From Chrysaora quinquecirrha (lineage: Eukaryota > Cnidaria > Scyphozoa > Semaeostomeae > Pelagiidae), in contig JACTAT010000015.1 of NCBI GenBank assembly GCA_014526335.1, positions 976,351 to 1,040,350 on the forward strand: a stretch of 64,000 bases of DNA. The letters run 5' to 3'. The first letter of the stretch is position 1; each line of letters starts with the position of its first letter. Made by a program: the position numbers and the translations under genes. Under the pieces are notes generated by a model. It made no database searches, had not been told where the DNA came from, and worked only from the letters and a program-made list of their open reading frames with translations. This document shows, piece by piece, positions 23,715 through 35,019 of the stretch.

Positions 23715-23938
23715 AGTAACGAGATTGGGTGGGCTTTCAAAAGTTATACTTCAAGGTAATGTCGAAGGAAAGAGGAAGAGAAGACATCAGAATTAAGAAG
23801 GGATGGGTGGACAACATTCAGGAATTGACTGGAATGACATTTGCAGAGTTGCAAAATATGGCACATAACGAGCGGGAATTGAGACAACTGGTGGACCGTT
23901 ACTCGAATTGGCGCGTAAATGATTCTTCAAGGAATTAA
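23715..23938 (+). pseudogene. Dead LINE 3' end (C-terminus of reverse-transcriptase ORF)
   Basis: Frame 23729-23938 ends KKGWVDNIQELTGMTFAELQ, AHNERELRQLVDR. This is the familiar C-terminal signature of non-LTR retrotransposon ORF2 (K-x-W-x-DNI-x-E-x-TG-x-S/TFAE-x-Q-x-A-H-x-R). The usual upstream stretch VILQGNVEGKRKRRRHQ is present in a different frame at 23740-23788, so at least one frameshift separates them. Strongly 5' truncated. It runs straight into the purine array, as expected if that array began as the element's simple-repeat tail. Confidence 0.65.
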
Positions 23939-23939
23939 G

Positions 23940-24830
23940 CGAAAAGAAGAAGAAGAAGAAAAAAAAAAAAGAAGATGTCTGATGAGAGGAAGAAGCAGAA
24001 AAGAAAAAAGAAGAAAGAGAAAAGGAGGAGAAGGAGATGAGGAAGAAAAATTATGATGAGAAGAAGAAGCAGAAAAGAAGACATAGAAGAAGAAGATGAA
24101 GAAGGAAAGAAGAAGAACAAGTCTGATGAGAAGAAGAGGCAGAAAAAGAAAAAAAGAAGATATCCGATAAGAAGAAGAAGCAGAAAAAGAAAACAAGGAA
24201 GAAGAAGAAGAAGAAGAAGGAGAAGAAGAACAAGTCTGATGAGAAGAACATGCAGAAAAAGAAAAAAAGAAGATATCCGATAAGAAGAAGAAGCAGAAAA
24301 AGAAAACAAGGAAGAAGAAGAAGAAGGAGAAGAAGAACAAGTCTGATGAGAAGAAGAGGCAGAAAAGAAAAAAGAAGAAAGAGAAAAGGAGGAGAAGGAG
24401 ATGAGGAAGAAAATTATGATGAGAAGAAGAAGCAGAAAAGAAGACATAGAAGAAGAAGATGAAGAAGGAAAGAAGAAGAACAAGTCTGATGAGAAGAAGA
24501 GGCAGAAAAGAAAAAAGAAGATATCCGATAAGAAGAAGCAGAAAAAGAAAACAAGGAAGAAGAAGAAGAAGGAGAAGAAGAACAAGTCTGATGAGAAGAA
24601 CATGCAGAAAAAGAAAAAAAGAAGATATCCGATAAGAAGAAGAAGCAGAAAAAGAAAACAAGGAAGAAGAAGAAGAAGGAGAAGAAGAACAAGTCTGATG
24701 AGAAGAAGAGGCAGAAAAAGAAAAATAGAAGAAGGAGGAGAAGAAGAAGAGGAAGAAAAAGTTTGATGAGAAGAAGAAGCAGCAAAAAAAGAAGAAACAG
24801 AAGAGAAGAAGAAAATAGGAAGAAGAAACC
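23940..24830 (+). repeat. Purine-rich GAA/GAAAA array with higher-order units
   Basis: Almost pure A/G on the plus strand for about 890 bp. Marker words AAGTCTGATGAG and AAGATATCCGATAAGAAG recur, and a block beginning near 24036 repeats near 24401, a higher-order period of about 365 bp. Long Lys/Glu/Arg frames (+) and Phe/Leu/Ser frames (-) are repeat translations, not genes. Such tracts can adopt triplex (H-DNA) structure. Confidence 0.85.
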
Positions 24831-25315
24831 TTAAGATATCCTTTGTGTCATAGATAGAAGAGTTTTAGGTATTTTCACGCGGCACACTGCAAACGAATCA
24901 CAGTCTTTTGAGTGACATGACCAGGGCATGACCGAGTCATAACAGAATGTAAAACAAAATTAAATTATTACTTTGGTTTGCTAACCAGTATCCAAGCAAA
25001 TCACCGTGTATGCCAACAACGCATGAAACACAAAAACATGTACCTAGATTTTCTCCATGTTCCACATGCGTTCAACTTCTCCCTCTAATTACACATAAGA
25101 AAAAGCTTCTATAAAACACGTACACGCAACAGCAAGTTCTACATAAATCACTCCAGTCTATTTTGAGAATTTTCCGTACAAAACTATTGTCCTAAGGCCA
25201 AGCGATACTAGACAACATTACTAAACGAAGGGCTCAAAATTTAATCAGTGAAAATCGGTCTTCTGTTTAACTGCTGTTTCATCAAAAGTGGAAACTCAGA
25301 GAAAAGCAGGAAACT

Positions 25316-25395
25316 GTCGTCGAAGGAGAAGTCTGATGAGATGAAGAAGCAGAAAACGAAAAAAGAAGAAAGAAAGAGAAGTCTGATGAGACGAT
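25316..25395 (+). repeat. Detached copy of the purine array unit
   Basis: AGAAGTCTGATGAGATGAAG and a second GAAGTCTGATGAGA with GAAGAAAG between, as in 23940-24830 but separated from it by about 490 bp of ordinary sequence. Confidence 0.7.
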
Positions 25396-25475
25396 CAAAC
25401 ATTGACTAGACTACGCCTCGTTAGTAGAACTGTTTTGGCGAAAACGGTTTTTACCAGCGAGGCTTGCAGTTCAAA

Positions 25476-25481
25476 TTTATT
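25476..25481 (-). promoter_or_regulatory. Candidate poly(A) signal for S2
   Basis: AATAAA on the minus strand 180 bp past the S2 stop codon, a normal distance. Confidence 0.5.
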
Positions 25482-25660
25482 GCATGAAATCTATGTTGTA
25501 ACTATGTTACTCATTGAAACTCTTAAACCTACAACACGAACATAAACAGATCAGACTACTAATGAAGCAGGAACTATAATTCCACGAAGCATGCTTAAAG
25601 CATTGTTATACCGACTACATCATCCAAATTGACCAACCAAAGTTACATTGCCACGAACAA

Positions 25661-28600
25661 TCACGTCAGTTGATCCGTCCCTTCATCAACAGGCAGTTGC
25701 ATAGCTCCAGAAAACGATTGCTCATGGAGATGCAAAGATCTACGCGATCGTTTAGGCTTCTTGGAACACTTGAAGTTGCAGACGATCCGGACCTCATGAC
25801 ATCGGGTTCGTTTCTCGGTTTTATGCAGACAAGTTCGGGTGCATAACTGATTGCTCAGACATCGGTTCGTTTTCAGATCTGAATTAGAAAAAAGACCTGT
25901 AAACACTAATTATACAATAGTTAATAAGCGTCACATAAAATAAACATACCAACAAACAAGAAAGGGAAAGGCCCTGGCAAAACGATCAAACGTTGGATAA
26001 GCATTTGAAAATTGCTTGACAACCAAAATGCTTGACCGTTTGGCCACGTCCAAAAATATTGCGTCAAGAAAAAATGTTTTTGAGCTTTTTCAAAAACATC
26101 ACGCCAAAAATTTCGTTATTTTTGCTTATCAAGCAATGTTTTTTGGACTTGGCTAAAAGTCAAACATTTTGCTTCACACATTTTGCTTGTCAAGCAAATT
26201 TCAAATTTTGACCAACAATGTAGGATTGTTTTGCCAGGGCCTAAGGCTCTTCTCTTCGTCGTTGTCTTCGTTTTTGAATTTATTTCCTACACGCCAAAAC
26301 AACGACTCATAAACACACTAACGAAATTTGCGTTCGGCTTTGAAAATGCCCGGATAGAAAAAATTATCATTCAGTTAAAAAATTTTGCAGTAAGAGCTGC
26401 CACCATTATCAACAACAACAACAGCTTTCAGATTACAATACGGCAAACTTGTTAGGCCCGAGGGCGACTAGACTTATTAAATGAGTCCCACTCTTCGTAA
26501 AAAGCAACAACAACAACAAGCCTACAGCTGTTTCCTCAGAATCGTTTGAGCGTGCAGCATAGACTTCGTAACGGCATGTAATAAGTCTAGCGGGCGAAAG
26601 CTTTTTAATGACCGCGGAATCGAAGCTGATTCATTGCAATTGCAGCCAACACAGTGATGCATTTCTCTACACTAATCATATGACGGCTAAGTTTTGGTTG
26701 TCTTTGCCGTAATTCAACTCAATCCACAACTGTAAATAGTTTTAGCAAACATCAGCACAACTCAATCGCGATAACTAATAAATAAGACCCTATATATGCT
26801 ACTGAACAGAAGAGAATAATTATGGCTACTTACTTGTTGTCATACTTGTAATCTCATTCTTAGTTGCTTTATGTGTTATAATATAAAACCTTCCCGTGCA
26901 GTTATAGTAATCTCTTGGGCCACCATATTCTTTTGAATGTGTGTCTTTTACGTATGGCATGAATCTTCCTTTTCCCTAAAAAATTGGCAGAACAAGTTTC
27001 ACGCCTATCAGCCATCCAAGCCTATGGGACTGCCAGCGACCACAAAAGACTGAAAGTATCCCAGAACTTTTAAATTTTGGCGCCAAAAAACGCGCCAACA
27101 AATAGCCAGCGATCCGCAAAGACCGCGCGAAAGACCCTGGGAGACCCTCAACGACTTTCCTAGCGACCCTCAAAACTGAGTCTTTGACGATCTTTTACAG
27201 TCGCTGTTACTGACAGTATTTGGCAAAGACTGCAAAACACAGTCAACGAATCTCAATGACTAATATGGAAGCAAATCAAGCTTAATTGATCGTGTTAAAC
27301 TTAAGTCTTTGACTTCCGGACCCGAGAGAAGGGAATGAGGCACATAGGGTTGTGCCAGTTAAAGATTCATACCTGTATAACTTGAATGATTTTGGCCCAA
27401 GATTCAATCTTATTCACAATATCTTCATTGACTGGGGAATGATCAATTGTTGATGCAAAACACATGGAAAACTTCTTGCAGAATTTCAGTCTGTAGTACA
27501 CCTTTCTCTGAAACAAAAAATGGGTTAGTGTCACTTGCATATCGACATTACCCAGCCGTTATTTGGAAAGCTATATTTAAGTCTTTTAACGTTACGCTTT
27601 AGAAGTTTAAAATGACTACATGATCTGGCGGATAAGAGTTTTCCTTCAAAGTTTACCGTTGCTTAAAACAAAGACTTTACATAGCGAAATATCTAGTGAA
27701 AGCGTGATTAAATCAGGATACAGTTTGCAAGCTTAGGCCAATATGCAGTTTAATATCTATGAGGAAAGTCGCATTGTGGAGAACTCTGCGTAAATTCTAA
27801 ATGAAACAAATTTAGGCCAAGGGTGCTTAAGACTCGTGGATCTAAGCATGCCAGATTTTCCAAAAAGATGATTTTTGCGAAAGTTCTTGAAAATTTGATT
27901 TTAAAAACTTAGAAGTGGTCTTTCCTTCTTCTGCAAGCGAATTTTACTGACGCTGGAGTATGAAAGCAATTGTAGAGAATCTTTGTGAAAATTTTAGGTT
28001 AATTGTTCCTAATTTAAAGTTTTGGTTCTTTTGCTAGCGATCTTTTGCTTGAATTTTATGTTCAAGCATATTAAAATTACAAAGAGACATTTAATAAGAA
28101 AAACAATTCAGGCTCAAGGTTCTTAAACTTAAGCCGTTCTTTACTTAATTGTGGATCTTGCATGCGAACTCTATAGGATTCGACACTAAATGAAACTTTT
28201 TGGGAAAATTCCAGGCTAAAAGTTCCAAAAAAGGTTGTGGCTCCTTATATACAAAGGAAGTACCAGCTGTCCATGAAGTTATCTTTATGCAAATATACAC
28301 GAACCACTTTATAAGCAACCTACATAGAAGGCCGAAAATATAGACATTATACTACAAGAGATAACATCGCTCAGGAACTTTTTAATTTTGAATATTTATA
28401 TCACCGCAACCAATCAAGAACTAGAAGGCCTGTCCCATTCATTTGCAGTCAAAATCACAAAAGTCGTAAGTTACGCATGTATCAAATGATTCCTTGAGTA
28501 GTTATTAGCTTTGCTCATATACAACTGTCTTTTTATAATAGTCATGGCACTAAGTATGCAGTTTAAGGGCCTATTAAGAAACTTTTGGTACTACAATTCA

Positions 28601-28842
28601 CTCAAAAAAGGTCCAAAAATAACTTTAGGAACTAGACATTCTGTTAGGTTCTTTACAAAATAAGCGTGTTAACTCACCGAATCCAAGTCAAAAGTAGCCT
28701 TAAGTCTCTTGATATCTTTCATTTCTCGTATGGCATCTATTCCATTGGCGATGCACAAATTCTTCGATGTTATTGGTCTTTTCAAAAACAGCTGACTTGA
28801 CAAATGCAGTTGCAGCACTATAAGTACCAGCCCTAACTTCAT
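25661..28842 (-). CDS. S2: secreted cysteine-rich protein, paralogue of S1 (4 exons)
   Basis: Exons, in transcription order: 28842-28678, 27507-27373, 26975-26834 and 25878-25661 (stop 25663-25661), 219 codons plus stop. GT-AG introns, phases 0, 0, 1. Exon 1 is a signal peptide (MKLGLVLIVLQLHLSS) ending IKRLKATFDLDS. Exon 2 has exactly 45 codons, as in S1 (YYRLKFCKKFSMCFA ... SWAKIIQVIQ). Exon 3 starts GKGRFMPY, equal in length and position to the S1 micro-exon, but is continuous with the next block (YYNCTGRFYIITHK). The last exon has C-x5-C-x3-C-x9-C-x6-C-x3-C ending IVCNFKC, then a basic KKPKRSRR and a unique tail. Ten cysteines match S1 in order. Function unknown. The start is at the second Met of the open frame, because it begins the signal peptide. 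Confidence 0.72.
25970..26241. mobile_element. GGCCCTGG-type MITE, copy 3
   Basis: Ends GGCCCTGGCAAAACGATCAA and the complement of GGCCCTGGCAAAACAATCC; internal TTTGGCCACGTCC as in copy 2. Lies in the last intron of S2. Confidence 0.7.
26468..26590. mobile_element. Small inverted-repeat element
   Basis: GACTAGACTTATTA near 26467 and TAATAAGTCTAG near 26580 are inverted. CAACAACAACAA lies between. Short and only weakly supported. Confidence 0.35.
28298..28668. mobile_element. TA-target MITE M6 in S2 intron 1
   Basis: Starts CACGAACCACTTTATAAGCA after TA and ends AAATAAGCGTG. Internal text (CCTACATAGAAGGCCGAAAA) matches M8 and M9 (CCTACATGTAGAAGGCCC) but is older. Its right end is 9 bp from the S2 exon 1 boundary at 28678. 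Confidence 0.65.
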
Positions 28843-29119
28843 TGCAGCGAGCGAATTCAAAGCAAGCAAACCCATCAGGTCAGGAAAAATGTCCGTGGAA
28901 TAAACCAAAAAAACCAGACGATAATAGAATAAGTTTTAATTGTTTCGATAATGTTTTATTCTGCTTGAGGCTCGTAGATTATCGAGTGGAAGCAGACGAA
29001 AAAAAACGATTTTTGCTTTTCCAGACGACGCTTTGCTCCAGGAAATCTACAACCAGATTCAGCTTCTCTGGTTTCCAGTTATCTCCAAGTCCACAGAAAG
29101 GACCTAAAGTTAATTAAAT

Positions 29120-30470
29120 TTCCCCAGGTTTTAATAGTCAGACCACAAATCCATGCGCAGCGTAGGAGATGATCCCCCGCAGAGGCTGTGAGTCAATGCT
29201 ACCAAGCTGACAGGCTTCTATTGTGACGTAAGCTCTTTTTCACGTCAAAATGGCGACAGAATTAACCAATAACATTTCTAGTTTCAAAATCATCCTGAAT
29301 GTATGCTAAACTCAGTATTTGGATAGTATAATTTAGGCTTGCCGAAACACATACGTAGGTCTATGCGGGTATCGCTTCGCTGCCTCTTATTAAAGTTGCC
29401 TCTTGTTTTCAAGTCCTCCTTTCCAAGTCACGTGTCACAAAAAAGCGCGGGAAAACAGCAGTGCTCAGTTCTACTGGATGCTGATGTTGACTATTTCTGC
29501 AGAAGCTCCTGCGTTTTTTGAGTTTCCATTATGTAGTGGTGAGTTCAAAAACTGATGTCTTTTCCCACAACACCGCCTTTTCTATCCTTCCGCGTAAACT
29601 GTACCTTCAATAAGCTGTTCTGCTTCGGAGGCTGTTTGGAGTTTTGTGGCAAGTTCTATAGTGATTTTACACGGATTTGGTCTTTCTTTACTCCAGTTTT
29701 CCGTTTAACTGCTATTCACTGTATAGCAAAAGTCGGTTATAGTGGCTGAAACACAGAATACACAACCTTGGGCATGCAAGAACAAGTAAGGCCAGACATT
29801 TCACCTCGAATCCAATGAAAAAACACAGCATAGAAGATGATCTCAAAGAACAAAACAAGGAGATATCGACTTGAATGTGCGGTTGCAGGATCCAGTACTG
29901 TATCAATTAAATTCACAATTCATGTCTGATAAAACGTCTGGAAATCGTAATCCAGAAATAAATCTCACCTTTTGTTGAGAATGTTTTTTCCTATAAAATA
30001 TCCCAAGGTTAGATCTGTCTTTGTGCTTCATTTAGCTTGTTGGAAAAGGTTAAATATGTGTGTGGACTTAGCCATACACTTGTGTTATAGTTGAGCTCCG
30101 CCCTAATCCAACGCGATTGTCTCCTATTCGACATTTGTTGATAGTTGAAATAGAGAATAAGAACAGGGACTTCTTCAGTCTATCGGCAAGTAATCCTCAA
30201 AATGAAGCCTCAATCTTTCAAAGGATAATTTAAAGCAATGATCAAATACACAGAGAAAGGAGATTTTTTTGTAAGGATACAGGATCATATTTTTAAGGTT
30301 CAGTTCTTGTTTCGCAATAACACTCGACTTTCGTCAGAAATTTGGCACTGATTCGATCCTACTTTCGTGCACAAACGTGCAGCTGACCCAAGTTTAAGAA
30401 ACGCAATTTTGTGAGCTTTTAGGCTCGCAAGTCATTCTTTTAGGATCTTTAGGCATTAAGGCGCGGAGTC
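29120..30470. other. No recognisable feature
   Basis: Upstream of S2 (minus strand) its promoter should lie just after 28842. Beyond that I find no exon or repeat I can support; short frames at 29339-29906 look random. Confidence 0.35.
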
Positions 30471-30842
30471 GCGACAAGTGACTTCTGGCACGGTAGTAGC
30501 ACGAAATCTGAATCAACCAGTGGTTCTAGCTCCAGCAAAAGTCTCGGCATTTTTTATGGTTCCTTGCCGCACGGCAGTGGGTGGGTACATTAAGATGTCG
30601 AGCAACTGTCGTGCCAGAACTGGTTAAGTGTGAACCAGACTGCCAGGCCAGGCAAGGTCAGGCCCAAGCCCCTCGTCTCATTACCAAGCCTTATGGATAC
30701 AATTTGCAACTGAATTCAAGGGAATACAGAGAAAATAGACATGGAACTACGAATGAATCAGTCGGCATGCTAATTGTCAAACCTGCCATCATGCAAGAAG
30801 ATTGCTGGATGGCGCAACTCTGGTGCATCTGAACCAGAAAGC
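30470..30842 (+). other. Short open frame of unknown status
   Basis: Frame 30581-30832 (83 codons) has no signal peptide, domain or homologue that I recognise. TGGCACGGTAGTAGCACGA near 30487 and CTGTCGTGCCA near 30606 are partly inverted, which suggests a repeat instead. Confidence 0.15.
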
Positions 30843-30893
30843 TTATAGAACCTACAGTTCTACAAGCTCAGAGAACCTTTAGTTCTATAAGCT
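30840..30893. repeat. Hairpin
   Basis: AGCTTATAGAAC (30840-30851) pairs perfectly with GTTCTATAAGCT (30882-30893); a further GTTCTA/AGAACC pair lies in the loop. Confidence 0.7.
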
Positions 30894-30899
30894 CCCTGG

Positions 30900-32585
30900 T
30901 CTGAACAGTCTGCGCTAGGCCTTCGTTTAGAAATTGGGAAATAAATTTTTCATCTTGTATGGATAAAGGATCAAATCCTTACGTCCATGATGCCTTTCAC
31001 TTTCATACAGAACTTGCCTGGCTTCTGATCGAGCCTACTTTGAGAAGACACTATGGCTGATCGAGCCTACTTGATAAAACACGTTGCAAAATCTCAATGA
31101 AAATCCGTGGAAATCAGAGCGCATTCGCATGAACCTCATTTGCGTGTCTGAGGAGTGAACATCCACGCTGTTTCGCATTATTATAGGTAATGAATTCAAA
31201 CAGTGCAAAAACATGTACATTGGGACCTCTTTTCAAAGGACTCATCTGAATAACGGACAAACTTTGTCCATAACAATGGTTATTTCTGTTTAAAAATAGT
31301 CTTACAATAGTGGACACATCCGCGGCGTGTAAAAGAGGGGAAATGGGTGGTCGCTACCTCGCCAATCTTCCGCGAAGCAATTTGTCGGAAAATTCTACCA
31401 TATGTCGGAAACTTTCCCGAAGAAAATCATCGTGTTTCGGAAACACTTCCAACGAAGGTATTTTCTATTTCCAACCCGATAATAACATTAAACGAAAATT
31501 TCTTATTATTTCGGAACATTGTGAAAATAGGTCGTTGGAGTTTGTTGTTCAGATCACTATCACAAAAATTCTATTTGAGGAGACGCCCACATGGACACAC
31601 TCATCTGTCGGAAAATTTTGGGCTTTGGCTTTCTCCACACATCTTTTCAACTGAAATAAATTTTCGCTGGAGTTATCATGTTATGAAGAAGCTTCTTTTA
31701 TGCAGCAAAAGGCTCGAAAGAATCAAACACAACAACATGCGAAACATTTCTGCCTGGAACGCAAAAACAGTTAGCTGCAAGTCGTATCGAACGAAACACG
31801 TGATCAGTTTTTAAAGCTTCTCGAATCTGATTGGACAACGTGAATTTTCCTTAGAGCTAAAGATATGTACAGCCTCAGCCTCAGCATAAACATACAATCA
31901 CAAAAATTTAGTTTTTTCGAATTGATAAGAAAAAAAGAAGTACCGTTTGTCTCTGTGCTTTCATTTTCTGAACTTCTTGAACCTTGTGGATCTGGGCCGG
32001 ACTGGACCGGAGTCAGGAATATTCCAGATTCATGTTCAGTCCATCGATAGCAAGGGATCTGCTTGTCAGGAAAGAATCTTGCATTGACCTTCTCTAAAGT
32101 CTGTGAATTGAAGAGATTGCATTTTAGACATATGAAAGATCGTTGATAGCGTTATTTATGGCCTGGTCTAAGTGAAAATCGAAATTTTTAAATGTGATAA
32201 GTGTAAAATGAACTATTTAGGAATAATTTCCTATTTCTTGGGATCAGAGGTTTAATACAGAATGAAATGAGTCAAAAACAAAAATAGGGTGTTATAAAGA
32301 GAAATTGATAATTGAAAACCAAGAAGGATTATTATCAATTATTAAGTGTGCAGGTAGACACGCTCGTAGTCTCGATTTTGAGAAACAGCGAGAGCAAAAA
32401 CGGAAAGCACGCAGCGTAGCAATAGAGTGCTGTGAAGGAGAATGAGAGAAAGGAAGGAAGGTGTGATCAACACCATTTTAAATTTTCAAGCTTAGGTTCC
32501 CCCTCCCCGGCAGTTTGAAATCACATGCACTATTGTGTTCGAAGCTGGCAGTCGGTGATTGTAAAAACTGTGACGGAGGCCTTAT
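30900..32585. other. No gene; TCGGAAA-rich patch
   Basis: At 31380-31450 the word TGTCGGAAA or TTTCGGAAA recurs four times, and GATCGAGCCTACTT occurs twice at 31029-31071. Open frames at 31310-31814 have no recognisable domain and overlap these repeats. Confidence 0.35.
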
Positions 32586-32589
32586 TCTG

Positions 32590-34371
32590 TGTCCTGGATA
32601 ACGTATGTGCAGTACAGCGGTGGTTGTGCAGTACAGCGGTGGTTGTGCAGTACAGCGGAGGGATAACATCAGTACAGCGGAGGGATACCATCAGTACGGC
32701 GGAGGGATACCATGAGTACAGCGGTGGATGTTCAGTACAGCGGTGGGATACCATGAGTACAGCGGTGGATGTTCAGTACAGCGGTGGGATAACATGAGTT
32801 GCGTGGAGGATACCATCAGTACAGCGGAGGGATACCATGAGTACGGCGGTGGATGTTCAGTACAGCGGAGGGATACCATGAGTTGAGTGGAGGGATACCA
32901 TGAGTACAGCGGAGGGATACCATCAGTACAGCGGTGGTTGTTCAGTACAGTGGAGGGATGACTTGAGTACAGCGGTGGATATTCAGTACAGCGGAGGGAT
33001 ACCATGAGTTGTGTGGAGGATACCATCAGTACAGCGGAGGGATACCATGAGTACGGCGGTGGATGTTCAGTACAGCGGTGGGATCACATGAGTACAGCGG
33101 AGGGATATCATGAGTACAGCGGTGGATGTTCAGTACAGTGGAGGGATATCATGAGTACAGCGGTGGATGTTCAGTACGGCGGTGGGATACCATGAGTACA
33201 GCGGTGGGCGTGCAACCTGTTTGAGAAATTGCAACGGTGTTGCACGAATATGGCAGTATCTGTGCGCAGAAACAGACGCGTTTCGCTCTTCCCATTCCAT
33301 AGGTTTAGACAACCAGTACATTACGGGACAGCATAAAGTCACACAATTAAAGCTCAAGCCTGCTATGGGCTGCGATTTTTGGCAAGACAATTTGTTTTTT
33401 GTGATTTCTCACAGTATTTGTATTTGCAAGTATTTAAAACAACGATTAATGTTGATTGAGTCATGAATTCAGCACTTTGTCAAAAAAAACTGTACAATTT
33501 TTTTGTGAAACTAACTCTCCGTAGTAAAGCAGAAAATGTTGGAGAAATACAGGCACTTAGTAGCCAGCCAGTCTATTCCAAAAATCGCAGCCCATAGCAG
33601 GCTTGAGCTTTAATTGTGTGACTTTATGCTGTCCCGTAATGTACTGGTTGTCTAAACCTATGGAATGGGAAGAGCGAAACGCGTCTGTTTCTGCGCACAG
33701 ATACTGCCATATTCGTGCAACACCGTTGCAATTTCTCAAACAGGTTGCACGCCCACCGCTGTACTCATGGTATCCCACCGCCGTACTGAACATCCACCGC
33801 TGTACTCATGATATCCCTCCACTGTACTGAACATCCACCGCTGTACTCATGATATCCCTCCGCTGTACTCATGTGATCCCACCGCTGTACTGAACATCCA
33901 CCGCCGTACTCATGGTATCCCTCCGCTGTACTGATGGTATCCTCCACACAACTCATGGTATCCCTCCGCTGTACTGAATATCCACCGCTGTACTCAAGTC
34001 ATCCCTCCACTGTACTGAACAACCACCGCTGTACTGATGGTATCCCTCCGCTGTACTCATGGTATCCCTCCACTCAACTCATGGTATCCCTCCGCTGTAC
34101 TGAACATCCACCGCCGTACTCATGGTATCCCTCCGCTGTACTGATGGTATCCCTCCACGCAACTCATGTTATCCCACCGCTGTACTGAACATCCACCGCT
34201 GTACTCATGGTATCCCACCGCTGTACTGAACATCCACCGCTGTACTCATGGTATCCCTCCGCCGTACTGATGGTATCCCTCCGCTGTACTGATGTTATCC
34301 CTCCGCTGTACTGCACAACCACCGCTGTACTGCACAACCACCGCTGTACTGCACATACGTTATCCAGGGTG
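32590..34371. mobile_element. Foldback element with ~790 bp inverted arms (FB-D)
   Basis: The left arm 32593-33382 and right arm 33578-34368 are near-perfect reverse complements around a 195 bp spacer (33383-33577). The outer part of each arm is a minisatellite of CAGTACAGCGGAGGGATACC and GTGGATGTT type units; the inner about 170 bp is unique sequence (starting GCAACCTGTTTGAGAAATTG). Ends read CCTGGATAACGTATGTGCAG and its complement. In the stretches I compared I saw one single-base difference (a G missing near 32803). I found no target duplication. Open frames are repeat translations. Confidence 0.85.
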
Positions 34372-34460
34372 AATTATTGATTTTGTTACCCCCCTTCATT
34401 ACGGGAAAAATCCTTATAAGAAATATGGGCACCCCTATTTCCCTTGCCCCTGAAATGGTT

Positions 34461-34630
34461 AACGTTGCTGTGGCGTTGTGGCCTAGTCCAACCATATTAG
34501 GTCGTTGTGTAAAAAGCTCAGTCAGGAGAGGGCTCGCGCACCAATCACAGCCAGGGTCGAGTTTAGTTTATCTGCTTCTCAGATCCCGTAGGCCTGTTGC
34601 TTATTACACCATTCCACCTTCACCTTCACT
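34461..34630 (+). mobile_element. tRNA-derived SINE, copy 4 (diverged)
   Basis: GTTGCTGTGGCGTTGTGGCC head, AGCCAGGGTCGAG body word and CCACCTTCACCTTCAC tail, with more differences than the other copies. Confidence 0.55.
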
Positions 34631-34639
34631 CTCACAATC

Positions 34640-35019
34640 CAATAATGGATCACTAGGGATTTGCGTTTTCGATATGGCTTTTGCAATCCTTATGAACGAC
34701 AGCGGTTCGGGAGGGTCTATCCAACCTTAGCTTGATCAGCTCAGACGGGGGCGTCTGCATAAGACATGCATTAAAAAGAGCTTCTTCGCTGTCTTAATTG
34801 CCTCTTCCTTATCGTAATGAAATCGTACCAGGCTTAGTCGCTTGTAAGACACTTCATCCTGTTATCCTGTCGTATCGCGTTGATGCGCTTCGCCCGTGTC
34901 ACCAGAAGCCCATAAGTGTGTGAGACGACGGTTGTTTATCTGTGTTAATAAGCTGTCGTGTGCCTAAATATAGGTAATGAAGATTTGACACTGAAGCAAC
35001 AAGAAAGGCTTGTTACCTT
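34640..35019. other. FANCA 3' flank, no feature
   Basis: Downstream of the FANCA stop on the minus strand. I see no clear AATAAA and no A-rich tail that would mark a retrocopy. Confidence 0.35.

Noticed and set aside
23927..24785. Lys/Glu-rich plus-strand and Phe/Leu/Ser-rich minus-strand frames up to 244 codons
   Set aside because: All are read-through of the purine array; no start context, splice signals or non-repeat residues.
31310..31814. Two overlapping plus-strand frames of 114 and 155 codons
   Set aside because: No domain or signal peptide, and the sequence contains a repeated TCGGAAA word suggesting a repeat element.
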